A DNA stretch of 64,000 bases from Cyclobacteriaceae bacterium (GTDB taxonomy: Bacteria; Bacteroidota; Bacteroidia; Cytophagales; Cyclobacteriaceae). A program made the position numbers and the translations under genes. Below, piece after piece: positions 25,420 to 37,486 of the stretch (its first letter is position 1; each line of letters begins with the position of its first letter). Where the stretch lies: NCBI GenBank assembly GCA_016787725.1, contig JAEUTZ010000016.1:310001-374000 (forward strand), written 5' to 3'. The notes below the pieces were generated by a model. That model worked only from the letters and a program-made list of their open reading frames with translations, made no database searches and had not been told where the DNA came from.

Positions 25420-25980
25420 ATGGGAGAGCTAAAGTGGTATGTGTTACGCGTTATCAGCGGCCAGGAAAAGAAAGTAAAATCTTACCTGGAAACAGAGATC
25501 GAGCGGTCTAAACTAACCGAGTTTATTCCTCAGGTTCTCATCCCGTCCGAGAAGGTGTATGAAATGAGAAATGGCAAGAAGCGGGTGCGTGAAAGAAATT
25601 TCTTCCCGGGCTATGTTCTTGTTTCGGCTGATTTATCCAATGGGGAGGCCTACCACACCGTGAATAACATTCCGGGTGTGATTGGATTTTTAGGAACCAA
25701 TGGATCCAGTGCCACCTCGAAAGAACCCGTTGCCCTGCGTCAAACAGAGGTGAACCGGATTCTGGGGAAAGTGGATGAGATCGACCAGTTTGAAGAGAAG
25801 CTGGAGACTCCGTTCATTAAAGGCGAGTCGGTGAAGGTGATGGACGGACCGTTTAGTGGCTTTACCGGGTCGGTTGAAGAAATATTTGAAGACAAGAAGA
25901 AGCTTAATGTGATGGTGAAGATTTTTGGAAGAAACACCCCCGTTGAGCTCAGTTATATGCAAGTAGAAAAGTTAGACTAG
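25420..25980 (+). CDS. nusG: Transcription termination/antitermination factor NusG
   Basis: A 186-residue factor. The NGN domain begins [19 protein letters not shown] and includes FFPGYVLV and [10 protein letters not shown], which contact RNA polymerase. The KOW domain near the C-terminus reads [37 protein letters not shown]. It binds the RNAP clamp and links it to Rho or ribosomal protein S10; S10 is encoded about 14 kb downstream in this window. Confidence 0.96.
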   Translation: MGELKWYVLRVISGQEKKVKSYLETEIERSKLTEFIPQVLIPSEKVYEMRNGKKRVRERNFFPGYVLVSADLSNGEAYHTVNNIPGVIGFLGTNGSSATSKEPVALRQTEVNRILGKVDEIDQFEEKLETPFIKGESVKVMDGPFSGFTGSVEEIFEDKKKLNVMVKIFGRNTPVELSYMQVEKLD

Positions 25981-25987
25981 TAATACA

Positions 25988-26431
25988 ATGGCTAAGGAAG
26001 TAATCGGTTATTTGAAATTGCAGGTAAAAGGCGGTCAGGCAAATCCTGCTCCACCCATCGGTCCGGCCCTCGGTTCAAAGGGGTTGAACATCATGGATTT
26101 CTGCAAGCAGTTTAATGCACGTTCACAGGACAAGCAAGGGCAGGTATTACCCGTGCTGATCACGATTTACAACGATAAGTCTTTCGACTTTGTTATCAAA
26201 ACGCCTCCGGCCGCTGTATTAATAATGGAGGCCATTAAAATTCAGAAGGGTTCCAAGGAGCCCAATCGTGCCAAGGTGGGTTCTATTTCCTGGGATCAGA
26301 TCAAGAAGATCGCTGAATTGAAGATGCCTGACTTGAATGCATTCAAAGTGGAATCGGCCATGAAAATGGTTGCGGGTACAGCACGCAGCATGGGAGTAAC
26401 AGTAAGTGGTAACGCCCCCTGGGATAAATAA
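25988..26431 (+). CDS. rplK: 50S ribosomal protein L11
   Basis: A 147-residue protein of the GTPase-associated centre. [34 protein letters not shown] is the highly conserved N-terminal domain, and the C-terminal rRNA-binding domain ends [10 protein letters not shown]. It lies 7 bases after nusG and 9 bases before rplA, in one operon. Confidence 0.97.
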   Translation: MAKEVIGYLKLQVKGGQANPAPPIGPALGSKGLNIMDFCKQFNARSQDKQGQVLPVLITIYNDKSFDFVIKTPPAAVLIMEAIKIQKGSKEPNRAKVGSISWDQIKKIAELKMPDLNAFKVESAMKMVAGTARSMGVTVSGNAPWDK

Positions 26432-26440
26432 TATTTGACA

Positions 26441-27145
26441 ATGGCAAAGTTGACGAAAAACAGAAAGGCGGTTCTCGCCAAATACAATCCTGAAAAGGAG
26501 TACTCATTGGAGGATGCCGCCAAGGTGTTGAAGGAAATTTCCTTTACCAAGTTTGATGCATCCGTAGATGTCGATATCCGCCTGGGCGTAGATCCTAAAA
26601 AATCAGACCAAATGGTGCGCGGTGTTGTATCGCTGCCACACGGTTTAGGTAAAGTTGTTCGCGTGCTGGTATTATGCTCCCCTGACAAAGCACAGGAAGC
26701 AAAAGATGCCGGTGCCGAGCACGTAGGTCTGGACGACTATATTCAAAAGATTGAAGCCGGTTGGACTGATGTCGATGTAATTATTACCATGCCTACCGTT
26801 ATGGCAAAGGTTGGTAAGTTAGGTAAGGTATTGGGCCCACGCGGGTTAATGCCAAACCCGAAGTCAGGAACCGTTACCCTGGAGGTTGGAAAAGCAGTGA
26901 AAGATGTGAAAGCAGGGAAGGTGGACTTCAAAATTGATAAACAAGGAATTATTCACGCTAGCATCGGTAAGGCTTCCTTCAGCGCAGACAAAATCAAAGA
27001 CAATGCTGCTGAACTTATCAACATGGTAGTTAAGTTAAAACCGGCTTCATCGAAGGGTACCTACATTCAAAGTATCTCCCTGTCTTCCACGATGAGTCCT
27101 GGTGTAATGGTGGATAAGAATTCGGTTGTAGGTCTAACAAAATAA
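26441..27145 (+). CDS. rplA: 50S ribosomal protein L1
   Basis: A 234-residue protein of the L1 stalk. [63 protein letters not shown] and [13 protein letters not shown] are the family hallmarks. I use the ATG at 26441, giving [11 protein letters not shown]; a TTG six bases earlier is possible. L1 represses its own mRNA in other bacteria; no binding site was identified here. Confidence 0.97.
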   Translation: MAKLTKNRKAVLAKYNPEKEYSLEDAAKVLKEISFTKFDASVDVDIRLGVDPKKSDQMVRGVVSLPHGLGKVVRVLVLCSPDKAQEAKDAGAEHVGLDDYIQKIEAGWTDVDVIITMPTVMAKVGKLGKVLGPRGLMPNPKSGTVTLEVGKAVKDVKAGKVDFKIDKQGIIHASIGKASFSADKIKDNAAELINMVVKLKPASSKGTYIQSISLSSTMSPGVMVDKNSVVGLTK

Positions 27146-27150
27146 AAGCA

Positions 27151-27681
27151 ATGACCAGGGAAGAAAAAGGACAAATTATTGAGCAGTTGTCTGAGAAATT
27201 CTCTCAGCACAACCACTTTTATATTACCGATGCTTCTGGTTTGACGGTAGCGCAAATCAATGCGTTTCGCAGACTGTGTTTCAATGCCGGTGTGGAGTAT
27301 CGTGTTTACAAGAACACGTTAATCCGCAAAGCATTGGAAAAGCAAAAAGGTAATTATGAAGAACTTTTTGGCACACTGAAGGGCTTTTCCGGAGTTATCT
27401 TCTCGAAAGAGGCAGGTAATGTTCCCGCTAAAGTTATTAAGGAGTACCGAAAGAAGTTGGAAGGCAAACCCGGTTTTAAAAGTGCCTCCATTCAATCCAC
27501 TCTGTTTATCGGAGAGGAGAACCTGAACGTGTTAAGCGAGTTGAAATCTAAGAACGAGCTTATCGGTGAAGTAATTTCCTTGCTGCAATCACCTGCCAAG
27601 AATGTATTGTCGGCTTTATTAAGCGGCAAGCAAACGGTAGCAGGGTTGGTAAAAGCACTGGAAGAAAGAAAACAAAACTAA
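27151..27681 (+). CDS. rplJ: 50S ribosomal protein L10
   Basis: A 176-residue base of the L7/L12 stalk. ITDASGLTVAQINAFRRLCFNAGVEYRVYKNTLIRKALE is the rRNA/L11-binding globular domain, and the C-terminal helix carries the L12 dimers. It starts 5 bases after rplA, so there is no room for an independent L10 leader. Confidence 0.96.
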   Translation: MTREEKGQIIEQLSEKFSQHNHFYITDASGLTVAQINAFRRLCFNAGVEYRVYKNTLIRKALEKQKGNYEELFGTLKGFSGVIFSKEAGNVPAKVIKEYRKKLEGKPGFKSASIQSTLFIGEENLNVLSELKSKNELIGEVISLLQSPAKNVLSALLSGKQTVAGLVKALEERKQN

Positions 27682-27708
27682 AAACAGAATCTTAAACACT
27701 TACAAATC

Positions 27709-28089
27709 ATGGCTGACGTAAAATCTCTTGGCGATCAACTGGTAGAACTTACCGTAAAAGAAGTAAATGAATTAGCTTCTTACCTGAAAGAAACATATGG
27801 TATCGAGCCTGCAGCGGCTGCTGTAGTGGCAGGACCTGCTGCTGGCGGTGCTGCTGGTGGCGCTGCTGCTGCTGAGAAAACCAATTTCGATGTAGTATTG
27901 AAAGCTCCTGGGGCTAACAAACTCCAGATCGTGAAGCTCGTGAAAGAGTTGACGGGTCTTGGCTTGAAAGAAGCTAAAGACGTTGTTGACGGAGCTCCTA
28001 AAACCATCAAAGAAGGCTTACCTAAAGACGAAGCTGAAAATCTCAAGAAGCAACTGGTAGAGGCGGGTGCCGAAGTCGAGTTGAAGTAA
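27709..28089 (+). CDS. rplL: 50S ribosomal protein L7/L12
   Basis: A 126-residue stalk protein. An N-terminal dimerisation helix is followed by an Ala/Gly-rich hinge ([22 protein letters not shown]). The factor-binding C-terminal domain ([51 protein letters not shown]) is intact. It is separated from rpoB by 158 bases containing a terminator-like hairpin. Confidence 0.97.
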   Translation: MADVKSLGDQLVELTVKEVNELASYLKETYGIEPAAAAVVAGPAAGGAAGGAAAAEKTNFDVVLKAPGANKLQIVKLVKELTGLGLKEAKDVVDGAPKTIKEGLPKDEAENLKKQLVEAGAEVELK

Positions 28090-28131
28090 TCTTCTTGAAG
28101 ACGAAGGGTACCGTCTGAGCGGAAATTCAGG

Positions 28132-28163
28132 CCCCAGATCCTTAATGAGGACCTGGGGTCTTT
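28132..28163 (+). promoter_or_regulatory. Partial terminator (attenuator-like hairpin) between rplL and rpoB
   Basis: CCCCAG / CTGGGG, then an A-C mismatch, then TCC / GGA, with a 7-base loop and a weak TCTTT tail. Such a leaky terminator or processing site between rplL and rpoB lowers rpoBC output relative to ribosomal proteins in other bacteria. The role here is inferred from position. Confidence 0.6.
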
Positions 28164-28247
28164 CCCTATTTATAGCTTACAAAGCATAGTACCCACAGTA
28201 GTAGAAAGGATTAGTCTAGTCCAGGAAAATTTTAAACCTAGCGTACC

Positions 28248-31200
28248 TTGGCAAAGAAGACAACAGCAAATAACAGGATTGACTTCTCTTCAATCGAGAA
28301 GGTTCTTGATTATCCCGATTTTCTCGATATTCAACTTCAATCCTTTAAGGATTTTCTGCAGATTGAAACACCGGCAGAGAAACGACAGAACGAAGGTCTC
28401 TTTAAAGTATTTGCAGAGAACTTTCCAATCTCCGACTCACGCGAGAACTTCGTGCTTGAGTTTGTGGATTATACCATCGATCCTCCGAAGTACAATGTGG
28501 ATGAATGCATCGACCGTGGACTCACCTTTTCCGTACCGTTGAAGGCGAAACTCCGCCTGACGTGCAATGATGAGGACAATGAAGATTTTCAAACCATCGA
28601 ACAGGAAGTATTCCTGGGCAATATTCCGTACATGACGGAGAAGGGATCCTTTGTAATTAACGGAGCAGAGCGTGTGATTGTATCGCAATTGCATCGTTCT
28701 CCGGGTGTGTTTTTTGCCATGAGTAAACACACCAACGGAACGAAGCTCTATTCAGCCCGGATTATCCCATTCAAGGGTTCCTGGATTGAATTTGCTACCG
28801 ATGTTAATGCGGTGATGTATGCCTACATCGACCGGAAGAAGAAATTTCCCGTAACCACCTTGCTGCGTGCTATTGGGTACGGTACCGATAAAGATATTCT
28901 TGATCTCTTTGGTTTGTCCGAAGAAATCGAGGCAAATAAAAATACGCTCAAGAAGACAGTAGGCCGCAAGCTGGCTGCCCGGGTTTTGAAAACCTGGACG
29001 GAAGACTTCGTGGATGAAGATACCGGTGAAGTTGTGTCCATCGACCGGAATGAAGTGTTGCTGGAACGCGACCATGTTTTGACAGCCGAAGATGTTGACG
29101 TCATTCTGGATTCCGGGGTGAAGTCCATCATCCTGCACCGTGAAGATGTAAACGTGGCTGATTACCACATCATCTTCAATACGTTGGCCAAGGACAACTC
29201 CAACTCGGAAAAGGAAGCTGTAGAGCAGATCTATCGTCAATTACGAAATACAGAAGCTCCGGATGAACAAACGGCTCGGGATATTATTCAGAGCTTGTTC
29301 TTCAGCGAGAAGCGCTATGATTTGGGGGAAGTTGGTCGGTATAGAATTAACAAGAAGTTAGGCCTTGACTTAAGCTTCGATCAGCGCGTATTAACTACTG
29401 AGGATATTATCCTCATTGTTAAATACCTGATTGGGCTTATCAATTCAAAGGCGGTTGTCGATGATATTGATCACTTAAGCAACAGACGTGTTCGAACAGT
29501 TGGAGAACAGTTGTATTCTCAGTTTGGTGTAGGTCTTGCCCGGATGGCGAGAACCATCAAGGAAAGAATGAATGTGCGTGATAATGAAGACTTCAAGCCC
29601 GTTGATTTGATCAACGCGCGTACGTTGTCTTCTGTAATCAACTCATTCTTTGGAACCAACCAGTTGTCCCAGTTCATGGATCAAACCAATCCCTTAGCTG
29701 AGATCACCCACAAACGCAGAATGTCGGCACTCGGACCAGGCGGTCTTTCACGCGAGCGTGCCGGTTTTGAAGTACGTGACGTGCACTATACGCACTATGG
29801 TCGTTTGTGTACCATTGAAACACCTGAAGGTCCAAATATTGGATTGATTTCTTCGCTTTGCGTTCATGCTAAGGTGAATAAGATGGGCTTCATCGAGACC
29901 CCCTATCGCAAAGTTGAAAATGGTAAGATCAAAGGTAAGGATGTAATATTCCTGACGGCCGAGGAAGAAGATACACACAACATTGCGCAGGCCAATGTAA
30001 AAATCAAATCCAACGGTGAGTTGGAGGATGATAAAGTAAAAGCCCGTTTTGAGGGTGACTTCCCGGTGGTGGAACCAAAGGAAATCCGCTACATGGATAT
30101 CGCCCCCAATCAGATTGTATCGATTGCTGCATCCATGATTCCATTCCTGGAACACGATGATGCCAACCGCGCCTTGATGGGATCGAACATGCAACGTCAG
30201 GCAGTTCCGTTAATGCGGCCGGAGGCTCCCATTGTTGGGACCGGGTTGGAAGGCAGAATTGCCATTGATTCACGCACCTTGATTCTGGCGGAAGGCCATG
30301 GTACTGTTGAATTTGTGGATGCCAAGAAGATTGTTGTACGATATGAAGTGTCAGACGAGCAGCAATTGGTTCGCTTTGATGATGAAGTAAAATCATACAG
30401 CCTTATCAAATTCAGAAGAACGAACCAGGATACCTGCATCAACCTGACTCCGTTAGTAAAGAAAGGCGATAAGGTAAGCAAAGGGCAGCCGTTGTGCCAG
30501 GGTTATGGCACTGCCAATGGCGAGTTGGCCTTGGGCCGGAATCTGCTTGTAGCCTACATGCCATGGCAGGGTTATAACTTCGAGGATGCGATTGTAATTT
30601 CTGAACGCGTTGTTCGGGATGATGTTTATACGTCCATCCACGTGGAAGAATTTGAACTTGAAGTTCGGGATACCAAACGCGGTGAAGAAGAATTGACTTC
30701 TGAAATTCCGAACGTGAGCGAAGAAGCCGTGAAGCACCTGGATGAGAATGGGATCATTCGCATTGGAGCGGAGGTAAAAGAAGGCGATATCCTGATTGGA
30801 AAGATTACACCCAAAGGTGAAACCGACCCGACTCCGGAAGAAAAACTGCTCCGCGCGATCTTCGGGGATAAAGCGGGAGATGTGAAGGATGCCTCCATGA
30901 AGGCACCGCCTTCATTAAAAGGAGTGGTCATCGAAACCAAGTTATTTTCAAGACCGAAGCGCGACAAAGATGTTCGTTCAAAGTCGAAAAAGGAGTTGGA
31001 CGCATTGAAGAATCGTTACAGCAAGGAATTAGGCGAGTTGCGTGCTGAAATGATCAAGAAGTTAACATCGCTGTTGACCGGTAAAACCAGCCAAGGCGTT
31101 AAACATAAGTTTGGAGACGAGTTAATCAGCAAAGGAGTTAAGTTTACTTCGAAGGTGATTGAGAATAACCTCTTCCCGGATAAGAATATTTATCGCGATG

Positions 31201-32120
31201 AGAGTAATTACAATGTCCCCGAGGAAGTGAACCTGATTGCTGATATCAGTCTGGAGAGCTGGACCACCGATGACCATACAAATGATTTGGTTTCCGAGCT
31301 CGTAAAGAACTACCTGAATAAGAGAAATGTAATCTCTGGTGAATTTAAGCGCGAGCGCTTCACACTTGAAGTGGGAGATGAATTGCCGGCAGGTATTGTA
31401 CAATTGGCGAAGGTTTATGTAGCCAAGAAGCGCAAATTGAAAGTTGGTGATAAGATGGCTGGCCGCCACGGTAATAAAGGCGTGGTTGCCCGCATTGTAC
31501 GCGAAGAGGACATGCCATTCCTGGAAGACGGAACACCGGTGGACATCTGTTTGAACCCGCTGGGTGTGCCTTCGCGTATGAACCTTGGTCAGATCTATGA
31601 AACTGTGTTAGCCTGGGCCGGCAAGAAGTTGGGTCGCAAGTACGCTACTCCAATTTTTGACGGTGCTTCAATTGATCAGGTTTCTGCTGAACTGAAAGAG
31701 GCCAATTTACCGGAGTTTGGACGCACGTATTTATACGATGGGTTGACGGGTGAGAAATTTGATCAACCGGTAACTGTGGGGATTGCTTACATGCTCAAAC
31801 TGGGTCACCTGGTAGATGACAAGATGCACGCCCGTTCCATCGGACCTTACTCGTTGATCACGCAACAGCCTCTTGGCGGTAAAGCTCAATTCGGAGGTCA
31901 GCGTTTCGGAGAGATGGAAGTTTGGGCAATTGAGGCATTTGGGGCTTCGCATATCCTGCAGGAGATTCTTACCATAAAGTCGGACGATGTGATTGGCAGA
32001 GCAAAAGCCTACGAATCGATTGTGAAAGGTGAGAACATGAGGAAACCTAATATTCCGGAATCGTTCAATGTGCTTGTACACGAATTGCGCGGCCTGGCAC
32101 TTGAAATTACGATGGATTAG
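28248..32120 (+). CDS. rpoB: DNA-directed RNA polymerase subunit beta
   Basis: A 1290-residue catalytic subunit. Landmarks in order: [16 protein letters not shown]; the rifampicin region [47 protein letters not shown] (wild-type-looking); the active-site loop [25 protein letters not shown]; and [21 protein letters not shown]. The start is TTG at 28248, giving [15 protein letters not shown]; no good ATG is close, so a weak start codon is likely used. The protein is complete. Confidence 0.97.
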   Translation: MAKKTTANNRIDFSSIEKVLDYPDFLDIQLQSFKDFLQIETPAEKRQNEGLFKVFAENFPISDSRENFVLEFVDYTIDPPKYNVDECIDRGLTFSVPLKAKLRLTCNDEDNEDFQTIEQEVFLGNIPYMTEKGSFVINGAERVIVSQLHRSPGVFFAMSKHTNGTKLYSARIIPFKGSWIEFATDVNAVMYAYIDRKKKFPVTTLLRAIGYGTDKDILDLFGLSEEIEANKNTLKKTVGRKLAARVLKTWTEDFVDEDTGEVVSIDRNEVLLERDHVLTAEDVDVILDSGVKSIILHREDVNVADYHIIFNTLAKDNSNSEKEAVEQIYRQLRNTEAPDEQTARDIIQSLFFSEKRYDLGEVGRYRINKKLGLDLSFDQRVLTTEDIILIVKYLIGLINSKAVVDDIDHLSNRRVRTVGEQLYSQFGVGLARMARTIKERMNVRDNEDFKPVDLINARTLSSVINSFFGTNQLSQFMDQTNPLAEITHKRRMSALGPGGLSRERAGFEVRDVHYTHYGRLCTIETPEGPNIGLISSLCVHAKVNKMGFIETPYRKVENGKIKGKDVIFLTAEEEDTHNIAQANVKIKSNGELEDDKVKARFEGDFPVVEPKEIRYMDIAPNQIVSIAASMIPFLEHDDANRALMGSNMQRQAVPLMRPEAPIVGTGLEGRIAIDSRTLILAEGHGTVEFVDAKKIVVRYEVSDEQQLVRFDDEVKSYSLIKFRRTNQDTCINLTPLVKKGDKVSKGQPLCQGYGTANGELALGRNLLVAYMPWQGYNFEDAIVISERVVRDDVYTSIHVEEFELEVRDTKRGEEELTSEIPNVSEEAVKHLDENGIIRIGAEVKEGDILIGKITPKGETDPTPEEKLLRAIFGDKAGDVKDASMKAPPSLKGVVIETKLFSRPKRDKDVRSKSKKELDALKNRYSKELGELRAEMIKKLTSLLTGKTSQGVKHKFGDELISKGVKFTSKVIENNLFPDKNIYRDESNYNVPEEVNLIADISLESWTTDDHTNDLVSELVKNYLNKRNVISGEFKRERFTLEVGDELPAGIVQLAKVYVAKKRKLKVGDKMAGRHGNKGVVARIVREEDMPFLEDGTPVDICLNPLGVPSRMNLGQIYETVLAWAGKKLGRKYATPIFDGASIDQVSAELKEANLPEFGRTYLYDGLTGEKFDQPVTVGIAYMLKLGHLVDDKMHARSIGPYSLITQQPLGGKAQFGGQRFGEMEVWAIEAFGASHILQEILTIKSDDVIGRAKAYESIVKGENMRKPNIPESFNVLVHELRGLALEITMD

Positions 32121-32131
32121 TTAAGGCACAA

Positions 32132-32167
32132 GGTATTGAGCATTAGCAACCAGCAATGCCCAATACC
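32132..32167 (+). repeat. Inverted repeat in the rpoB-rpoC spacer
   Basis: GGTATTGAGCATT and AATGCCCAATACC pair at 12 of 13 positions around a 10-base loop, and CAATGCC is then repeated. There is no T-run. The arms resemble those of the repeat at 23398-23427. Confidence 0.6.
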
Positions 32168-32218
32168 CAATGCCAGTTTTTAAAAAATAGAATTGTTATA
32201 ACTGAAAACTACCAGAGC

Positions 32219-35200
32219 ATGTCTTTCAGAAAAAATAAAAAGATCAACAACGACTTCTCAAAAATCACCATTAGTCTGGCTTCACCGGAATCCATTCTGG
32301 AAAGTTCACATGGTGAGGTGACACAGCCGGAAACCATCAACTACCGGACCTACAAGCCGGAAATGGGTGGTTTGTTTTGTGAGCGGATTTTCGGACCCGT
32401 TAAAGACTGGGAATGCCATTGCGGTAAGTACAAGCGCATTCGCTATAAAGGCATTATTTGCGACCGATGTGGTGTAGAAGTAACGGAGAAGAAGGTAAGA
32501 CGCGAGCGTATGGGTCACATTGAACTTGTGGTTCCGGTCGCTCACATCTGGTATTTCCGTTCGTTGCCCAACAAGATTGGTTATCTTTTAGGCCTGCCTA
32601 CCAAGAAATTAGATCAGATTATCTACTATGAACGATATGTGGTGATTCAACCCGGTGTGAAGGAAGAAGATGGTGTTAATCGTCTTGATTTCTTAACGGA
32701 AGAAGAATACCTCGACATCGTGGATAAATTGCCACGCGAGAATCAAATGCTGGATGACAACGATCCAAAGAAGTTCATTGCCAAAATGGGTGCCGATGCA
32801 TTAGAAATGCTGTTGTCACGCGTAAAACTGGATGAACTCTCCTACGAGTTACGTCACCAGGCAGCAACTGATACCTCGCAGCAACGCAAGGCCGAAGCCC
32901 TGAAGCGGCTCAAGGTGGTGGAGGCGTTCCGCGAAGCCAACACCCGCATTGAAAACAGACCGCAGTGGATGACCATTAAAATGGTCCCGGTTATTCCTCC
33001 GGAATTGCGCCCCTTGGTGCCGTTGGATGGCGGCCGTTTTGCAACTTCGGATTTAAATGATCTTTACAGACGTGTTATTATCCGTAACAACCGCCTGAAG
33101 AGATTGATTGATATTAAAGCCCCTGAAGTGATCCTTCGTAACGAGAAGCGCATGCTGCAGGAAGCTGTTGATTCCTTGTTCGATAATTCACGAAAAGTGA
33201 ATGCCGTCCGTTCCGATGGTAACCGTGCTTTGAAGTCGTTGAGTGATATGCTCAAAGGCAAGCAAGGCCGCTTCCGTCAAAACTTATTGGGTAAGCGGGT
33301 TGACTATTCAGGTCGTTCGGTAATTGTGGTAGGTCCTGAATTGAAATTGCATGAATGCGGTTTGCCGAAGGATATGGCTGCGGAGTTGTTCAAGCCATTC
33401 ATTATCCGCAAACTCATTGAAAGAGGAATTGTAAAGACCGTTAAGTCTGCCAAGAAAATAGTGGATCGCAAAGATCCGGTGGTGTGGGATATTTTGGAGA
33501 ATGTGTTGAAAGGACATCCGGTTCTTCTGAACCGCGCCCCAACGCTTCACCGCCTGGGTATCCAGGCCTTCCAGCCGAAGTTGATTGAAGGAAAAGCAAT
33601 TCAGTTGCACCCGTTGGTATGTACTGCCTTCAATGCCGACTTTGATGGCGACCAGATGGCCGTTCACGTGCCCCTGGGTCAGGAAGCCATTCTGGAAGCT
33701 TCGTTACTGATGCTCTCCTCACACAATATTTTGAATCCTGCTAACGGAGCTCCGATTACGGTTCCTTCGCAGGACATGGTATTGGGACTATACTACCTTA
33801 CGAAAGGAAGAAAAGGTGAGAAAGGTGAGGGTAAGAAATTCTATTCTGCCGAAGAAGTTATCATCGCATACAATGAGGGTAAGCTTTCCAAGCATGCCAT
33901 CGTGAAAGTGCGCGTGAAGGCACGTGATAAAAAGACGGGTCAACTCGAGCAAATGACGCTGGAGACAGTAACCGGCCGTGTGATCTTCAATCAAGTGGTT
34001 CCGGAAGAAGTAGGCTTTGTAGATGAACTGTTAACAAAGAAGAAGTTGCAGACCATCATTGCCGATGTATTTAAGTTGGCCGGACAAGCCAAAACGGCTA
34101 AGTTTTTGGATGACATCAAGGAACTTGGATTCCAGATGGCATACAAGGGTGGATTGTCAATGGGTCTTGGTGATGTTAAAGTTCCTGCCGAGAAGAAAAA
34201 GTTGGTGGAAGACGCTCAAAAAGAAGTTGACTCTGTATGGAACAACTATATGATGGGTCTTATCACCGACAACGAGCGATACAACCAGGTGATTGATATC
34301 TGGACCCGTACGAATACGATGCTGACCAACACCCTGATGAAACAATTGGAGGAGGATCAGCAAGGCTTTAACTCTATCTACATGATGATGCACTCCGGTG
34401 CTCGTGGTAGCCGCGAACAGATCCGTCAGTTGGGTGGAATGCGTGGGTTGATGGCGAAGCCGCAGAAAAATCTTGCCGGCTCTGTTGGATCCATTATCGA
34501 GAACCCGATTCTTTCCAACTTCCGCGAAGGATTGGATGTATTGGAGTACTTTATCTCTACGCACGGTGCACGAAAGGGTCTTGCCGATACGGCTTTGAAG
34601 ACGGCCGATGCCGGATACCTGACCCGCAGGTTGGTAGACGTTGCCCAGGACCTTGTTATTACCGAAGAGGATTGTGGCACCCTGCGTGGTTTGAAAGTAA
34701 CTGCGCTTAAGGACAATGAAGACATTGTTGAGCCCTTGTCAGAAAGAATTTTGGGTCGTGTTACCGTACATGATATCTATGATCCACTCAATGATGAGTT
34801 GATTTGTGCAGCCAATGAAGAAATTACGGATGAGGTTGCTAAAAAGATTGAAGAAACCAGCATTGAAGAAGTTGAGATCCGTTCTGTATTGACGTGCGAA
34901 ACCAAGATTGGAGCCTGCGCGAAATGCTACGGCCGCAACCTCGCAACCGGTAAAATGGTACAAGCCGGTGAAGCCGTGGGGGTAATTGCTGCACAGTCGA
35001 TTGGTGAACCCGGTACGCAGTTAACGTTGCGTACGTTCCACGTAGGGGGTACTGCTTCCAACATTGCGGTGGATGCCAATATCAAAGCTAAATTTACGGG
35101 TACGGTAGAATTTGAAGGTGTTCGCACCGTGGATACTACCGATCGGGACGAAAATAAAGTGAAGGTAGTGATGGGACGTACCGGTGAGATCCGAATTCTT

Positions 35201-36508
35201 GATGAAGAGAAGCGGGTGTTAATCAGCAACAACGTGCCCTATGGTGCTTTCCTAAAAGTGAAAGACGGACAGAAAGTGGAGAAGGGAACCGAGTTATGTT
35301 ATTGGGATCCTTATAATGCAGTGATTCTTTCCGAGTACGATGGTGACATTGAATTCGAATCGATCATTGAAGGGATTACCTATAAAGAAGAGTCGGATGA
35401 GCAAACCGGCCACCGTGAGAAGGTAATTACCGATACCCGAGATAAGACTAAAAACCCGGCTATCATCGTAAAGGGAAAGAGCGACTCCAAGGGATACAAC
35501 ATTCCTGTAGGAGCTCACTTGGCGGTGGAAGCAGGGGATAAAATCAAGGCGGGTCAGGTGTTGGCTAAGATTCCTCGTACCATGGGTAAGTCGCGTGATA
35601 TTACCGGTGGTCTGCCTCGCGTAACCGAATTGTTTGAAGCCCGCAATCCATCGAATCCGGCTGTGGTAAGTGAGATTGATGGCGTGGTAACCTATGGCGG
35701 CATTAAGCGTGGTAACCGCGAGATCTTTATCGAATCTAAGGATGGGGTGCAGAAGCGTTACCTCGTACCGTTGTCAAAACACATTTTGGTTCAGGATAAT
35801 GACTTCGTAAAAGCCGGCCAGCCGTTGTCTGACGGTGCCATTACACCTTCGGATATCCTTTCGATCAAAGGACCTACGGCCGTACAGGAGTACCTGGTGA
35901 ATGAAATTCAGGAAGTGTACCGCCTGCAGGGTGTGAAGATCAACGATAAACACATCGAATGTATCGTAAGTCAGATGATGCAGAAAGTTGAAATCATCGA
36001 CTCAGGAGATACTACCTTCCTGCCAGGGGAATACGTTGACAAGTTCGAATTCCGGGAAGAAAACGACCGGGTGTTGGATAAGAAAGTAGTGATGGATGCA
36101 GGTGATTCGCAGCGCTTCAAAGTGGGTCAGATCATCAGCCCCCGCGAGTTGCGCGATGAGAATTCATCCCTGAAGAGAAAAGACCAGAAGGTGGTGGAGG
36201 TTCGCGATGCCTTATCCGCTGTTTCGAGACCTACGTTGCAAGGGATTACCCAGGCATCGTTAAAGACAGAGAGCTGGCTATCCGCTGCATCTTTCCAGGA
36301 AACCACCAAGGTGTTAAGTGAGGCTGCCATTCGTGGTAAGGCTGACCAATTAATGGGGCTGAAAGAGAACGTAATTGTTGGTCACCTGATCCCGGCCGGT
36401 ACGGGTCAGAGACGCTTCAATGATCTGATCGTAAACTCGGAAGAAGAGTATAAGCGATTGGTGGAAGCGCCCGACCGCAAGTCAAAAGAGCGTGAATTAC
36501 AGGATTAA
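32219..36508 (+). CDS. rpoC: DNA-directed RNA polymerase subunit beta'
   Basis: A 1429-residue subunit. The N-terminal zinc site is [41 protein letters not shown] carries the three Mg-binding aspartates. The bridge-helix/trigger-loop region contains [22 protein letters not shown] and [19 protein letters not shown]. The second zinc site uses [19 protein letters not shown] and an earlier Cys. I start at ATG 32219 ([16 protein letters not shown]); an upstream ATG in the same frame adds 21 non-conserved residues. A strong terminator follows. Confidence 0.97.
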   Translation: MSFRKNKKINNDFSKITISLASPESILESSHGEVTQPETINYRTYKPEMGGLFCERIFGPVKDWECHCGKYKRIRYKGIICDRCGVEVTEKKVRRERMGHIELVVPVAHIWYFRSLPNKIGYLLGLPTKKLDQIIYYERYVVIQPGVKEEDGVNRLDFLTEEEYLDIVDKLPRENQMLDDNDPKKFIAKMGADALEMLLSRVKLDELSYELRHQAATDTSQQRKAEALKRLKVVEAFREANTRIENRPQWMTIKMVPVIPPELRPLVPLDGGRFATSDLNDLYRRVIIRNNRLKRLIDIKAPEVILRNEKRMLQEAVDSLFDNSRKVNAVRSDGNRALKSLSDMLKGKQGRFRQNLLGKRVDYSGRSVIVVGPELKLHECGLPKDMAAELFKPFIIRKLIERGIVKTVKSAKKIVDRKDPVVWDILENVLKGHPVLLNRAPTLHRLGIQAFQPKLIEGKAIQLHPLVCTAFNADFDGDQMAVHVPLGQEAILEASLLMLSSHNILNPANGAPITVPSQDMVLGLYYLTKGRKGEKGEGKKFYSAEEVIIAYNEGKLSKHAIVKVRVKARDKKTGQLEQMTLETVTGRVIFNQVVPEEVGFVDELLTKKKLQTIIADVFKLAGQAKTAKFLDDIKELGFQMAYKGGLSMGLGDVKVPAEKKKLVEDAQKEVDSVWNNYMMGLITDNERYNQVIDIWTRTNTMLTNTLMKQLEEDQQGFNSIYMMMHSGARGSREQIRQLGGMRGLMAKPQKNLAGSVGSIIENPILSNFREGLDVLEYFISTHGARKGLADTALKTADAGYLTRRLVDVAQDLVITEEDCGTLRGLKVTALKDNEDIVEPLSERILGRVTVHDIYDPLNDELICAANEEITDEVAKKIEETSIEEVEIRSVLTCETKIGACAKCYGRNLATGKMVQAGEAVGVIAAQSIGEPGTQLTLRTFHVGGTASNIAVDANIKAKFTGTVEFEGVRTVDTTDRDENKVKVVMGRTGEIRILDEEKRVLISNNVPYGAFLKVKDGQKVEKGTELCYWDPYNAVILSEYDGDIEFESIIEGITYKEESDEQTGHREKVITDTRDKTKNPAIIVKGKSDSKGYNIPVGAHLAVEAGDKIKAGQVLAKIPRTMGKSRDITGGLPRVTELFEARNPSNPAVVSEIDGVVTYGGIKRGNREIFIESKDGVQKRYLVPLSKHILVQDNDFVKAGQPLSDGAITPSDILSIKGPTAVQEYLVNEIQEVYRLQGVKINDKHIECIVSQMMQKVEIIDSGDTTFLPGEYVDKFEFREENDRVLDKKVVMDAGDSQRFKVGQIISPRELRDENSSLKRKDQKVVEVRDALSAVSRPTLQGITQASLKTESWLSAASFQETTKVLSEAAIRGKADQLMGLKENVIVGHLIPAGTGQRRFNDLIVNSEEEYKRLVEAPDRKSKERELQD

Positions 36509-36542
36509 TAATAAATCCGCTTTTCGCGAATAACTATCGAAT

Positions 36543-36577
36543 GTGCGAACAGTCCGAGACTGTTCGCACTTTTTTTA
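36543..36577 (+). terminator. Intrinsic terminator after rpoC
   Basis: A perfect 12-bp stem, GTGCGAACAGTC / GACTGTTCGCAC, with a 3-base loop and eight Ts. It ends the tRNA-Trp to rpoC operon. Confidence 0.93.
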
Positions 36578-36604
36578 TCCCAATTCAGATTTAATAAGAA
36601 GCAT

Positions 36605-36928
36605 ATGGCCGAACAGAAAAACAATCCCCAACAAAACCAGATCAACATCGAATTATCGGAAGAGATTGCCGAGGGTATTTATTCAAATCTGGCGATGATT
36701 GCCCACTCCAATAGTGAGTTCGTAATTGATTTTATCCGGTTGATGCCGGGTGTGCCTAAGGCCCGGGTAAAATCCAGGATTATCATTACCCCGGAACATG
36801 CCAAACGGCTGTTGGCCGCATTGAAGGACAACATCAGTAAGTATGAGGCTACCTTCGGTCCCATTAAACAGACCAATGAGGCACCTCAATTTCCAATGAA
36901 TTTTGGGGGTACGGTAGGTGAAGCTTAA
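36605..36928 (+). CDS. DUF3467 protein
   Basis: A 107-residue small protein. QINIELSEEIAEGIYSNLAMIAHSNSEFVIDFIRLMPGVPKARVKSRIIITPEHAKRLLAALKDNISKYEATFG matches the DUF3467 family over its whole length, and a short Pro/Gly-rich tail follows. The family has no known function. It is often found near rpoC in Bacteroidota, and here it sits between rpoC and rpsL, flanked by a terminator and by the rpsL promoter. Confidence 0.88.
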   Translation: MAEQKNNPQQNQINIELSEEIAEGIYSNLAMIAHSNSEFVIDFIRLMPGVPKARVKSRIIITPEHAKRLLAALKDNISKYEATFGPIKQTNEAPQFPMNFGGTVGEA

Positions 36929-36981
36929 CCCGTTTTACCGCTTTTTGACCCAAATAGGGTGGAAAATTCTTAAGTCCGGGT

Positions 36982-37012
36982 TTTGCATCCTATTTTACTT
37001 TAGATACCTTTG
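36982..37012 (+). promoter_or_regulatory. Promoter of the rpsL-rpsG-fusA-rpsJ operon
   Basis: TTTG (36982-36985), a 19-base spacer, then TACCTTTG (37005-37012). The sequence TACCTTTGCAGTCCTT (37005-37020) is identical to that of the tRNA-Trp operon promoter. The leader before rpsL is about 35-40 bases. Confidence 0.83.
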
Positions 37013-37050
37013 CAGTCCTTATTTTTTAAGGGTTTAAAAACAAAACATAA

Positions 37051-37476
37051 ATGCCTACCATTCAGCAACTTGTAAGGAAAGGAAGAAAGAAATTGACTTT
37101 CAAGTCAAAGTCTCCGGCCCTTGATTCTTGCCCTCAGCGCAGGGGAGTTTGTACCCGAGTGTACACGACCACCCCTAAAAAGCCTAATTCAGCCATGCGT
37201 AAGGTGGCTCGTGTTCGTCTTACCAATCATAAAGAAGTAAACGCATACATTCCGGGCGAAGGACATAATCTTCAGGAACACTCGATCGTATTGATCCGCG
37301 GAGGCCGGGTTAAGGATCTTCCGGGAGTTCGTTATCACATTATTCGTGGTGCATTGGATACTTCCGGTGTTAATGGCCGTCTTCAGGGCCGCTCAAAATA
37401 TGGTGCAAAACGTCCTAAGGCCGGTGCCGCAGCGGCTGCTGCCAAAGGCGCTCCCGCAGCCAAGGGCAAAAAATAG
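37051..37476 (+). CDS. rpsL: 30S ribosomal protein S12
   Basis: A 141-residue decoding-centre protein. [18 protein letters not shown] is conserved, and the streptomycin-relevant lysine is in this stretch (wild type). [21 protein letters not shown] follows. The usual length is about 124-137 residues; here the C-terminus carries an Ala/Lys-rich tail ([16 protein letters not shown]) beyond the conserved core. Confidence 0.97.
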   Translation: MPTIQQLVRKGRKKLTFKSKSPALDSCPQRRGVCTRVYTTTPKKPNSAMRKVARVRLTNHKEVNAYIPGEGHNLQEHSIVLIRGGRVKDLPGVRYHIIRGALDTSGVNGRLQGRSKYGAKRPKAGAAAAAAKGAPAAKGKK

Positions 37477-37486
37477 TCAATAGCAT

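Noticed and set aside
28752-29240. Long antisense frames across rpoB, rpoC and other highly biased genes
   Set aside because: These are mirror frames caused by codon bias; none shows a recognisable domain and all lie wholly within essential genes.
32156-32218. 21 extra N-terminal residues for rpoC
   Set aside because: They are encoded by the inverted-repeat spacer and precede the conserved start ([13 protein letters not shown]); the later ATG is the likelier start.
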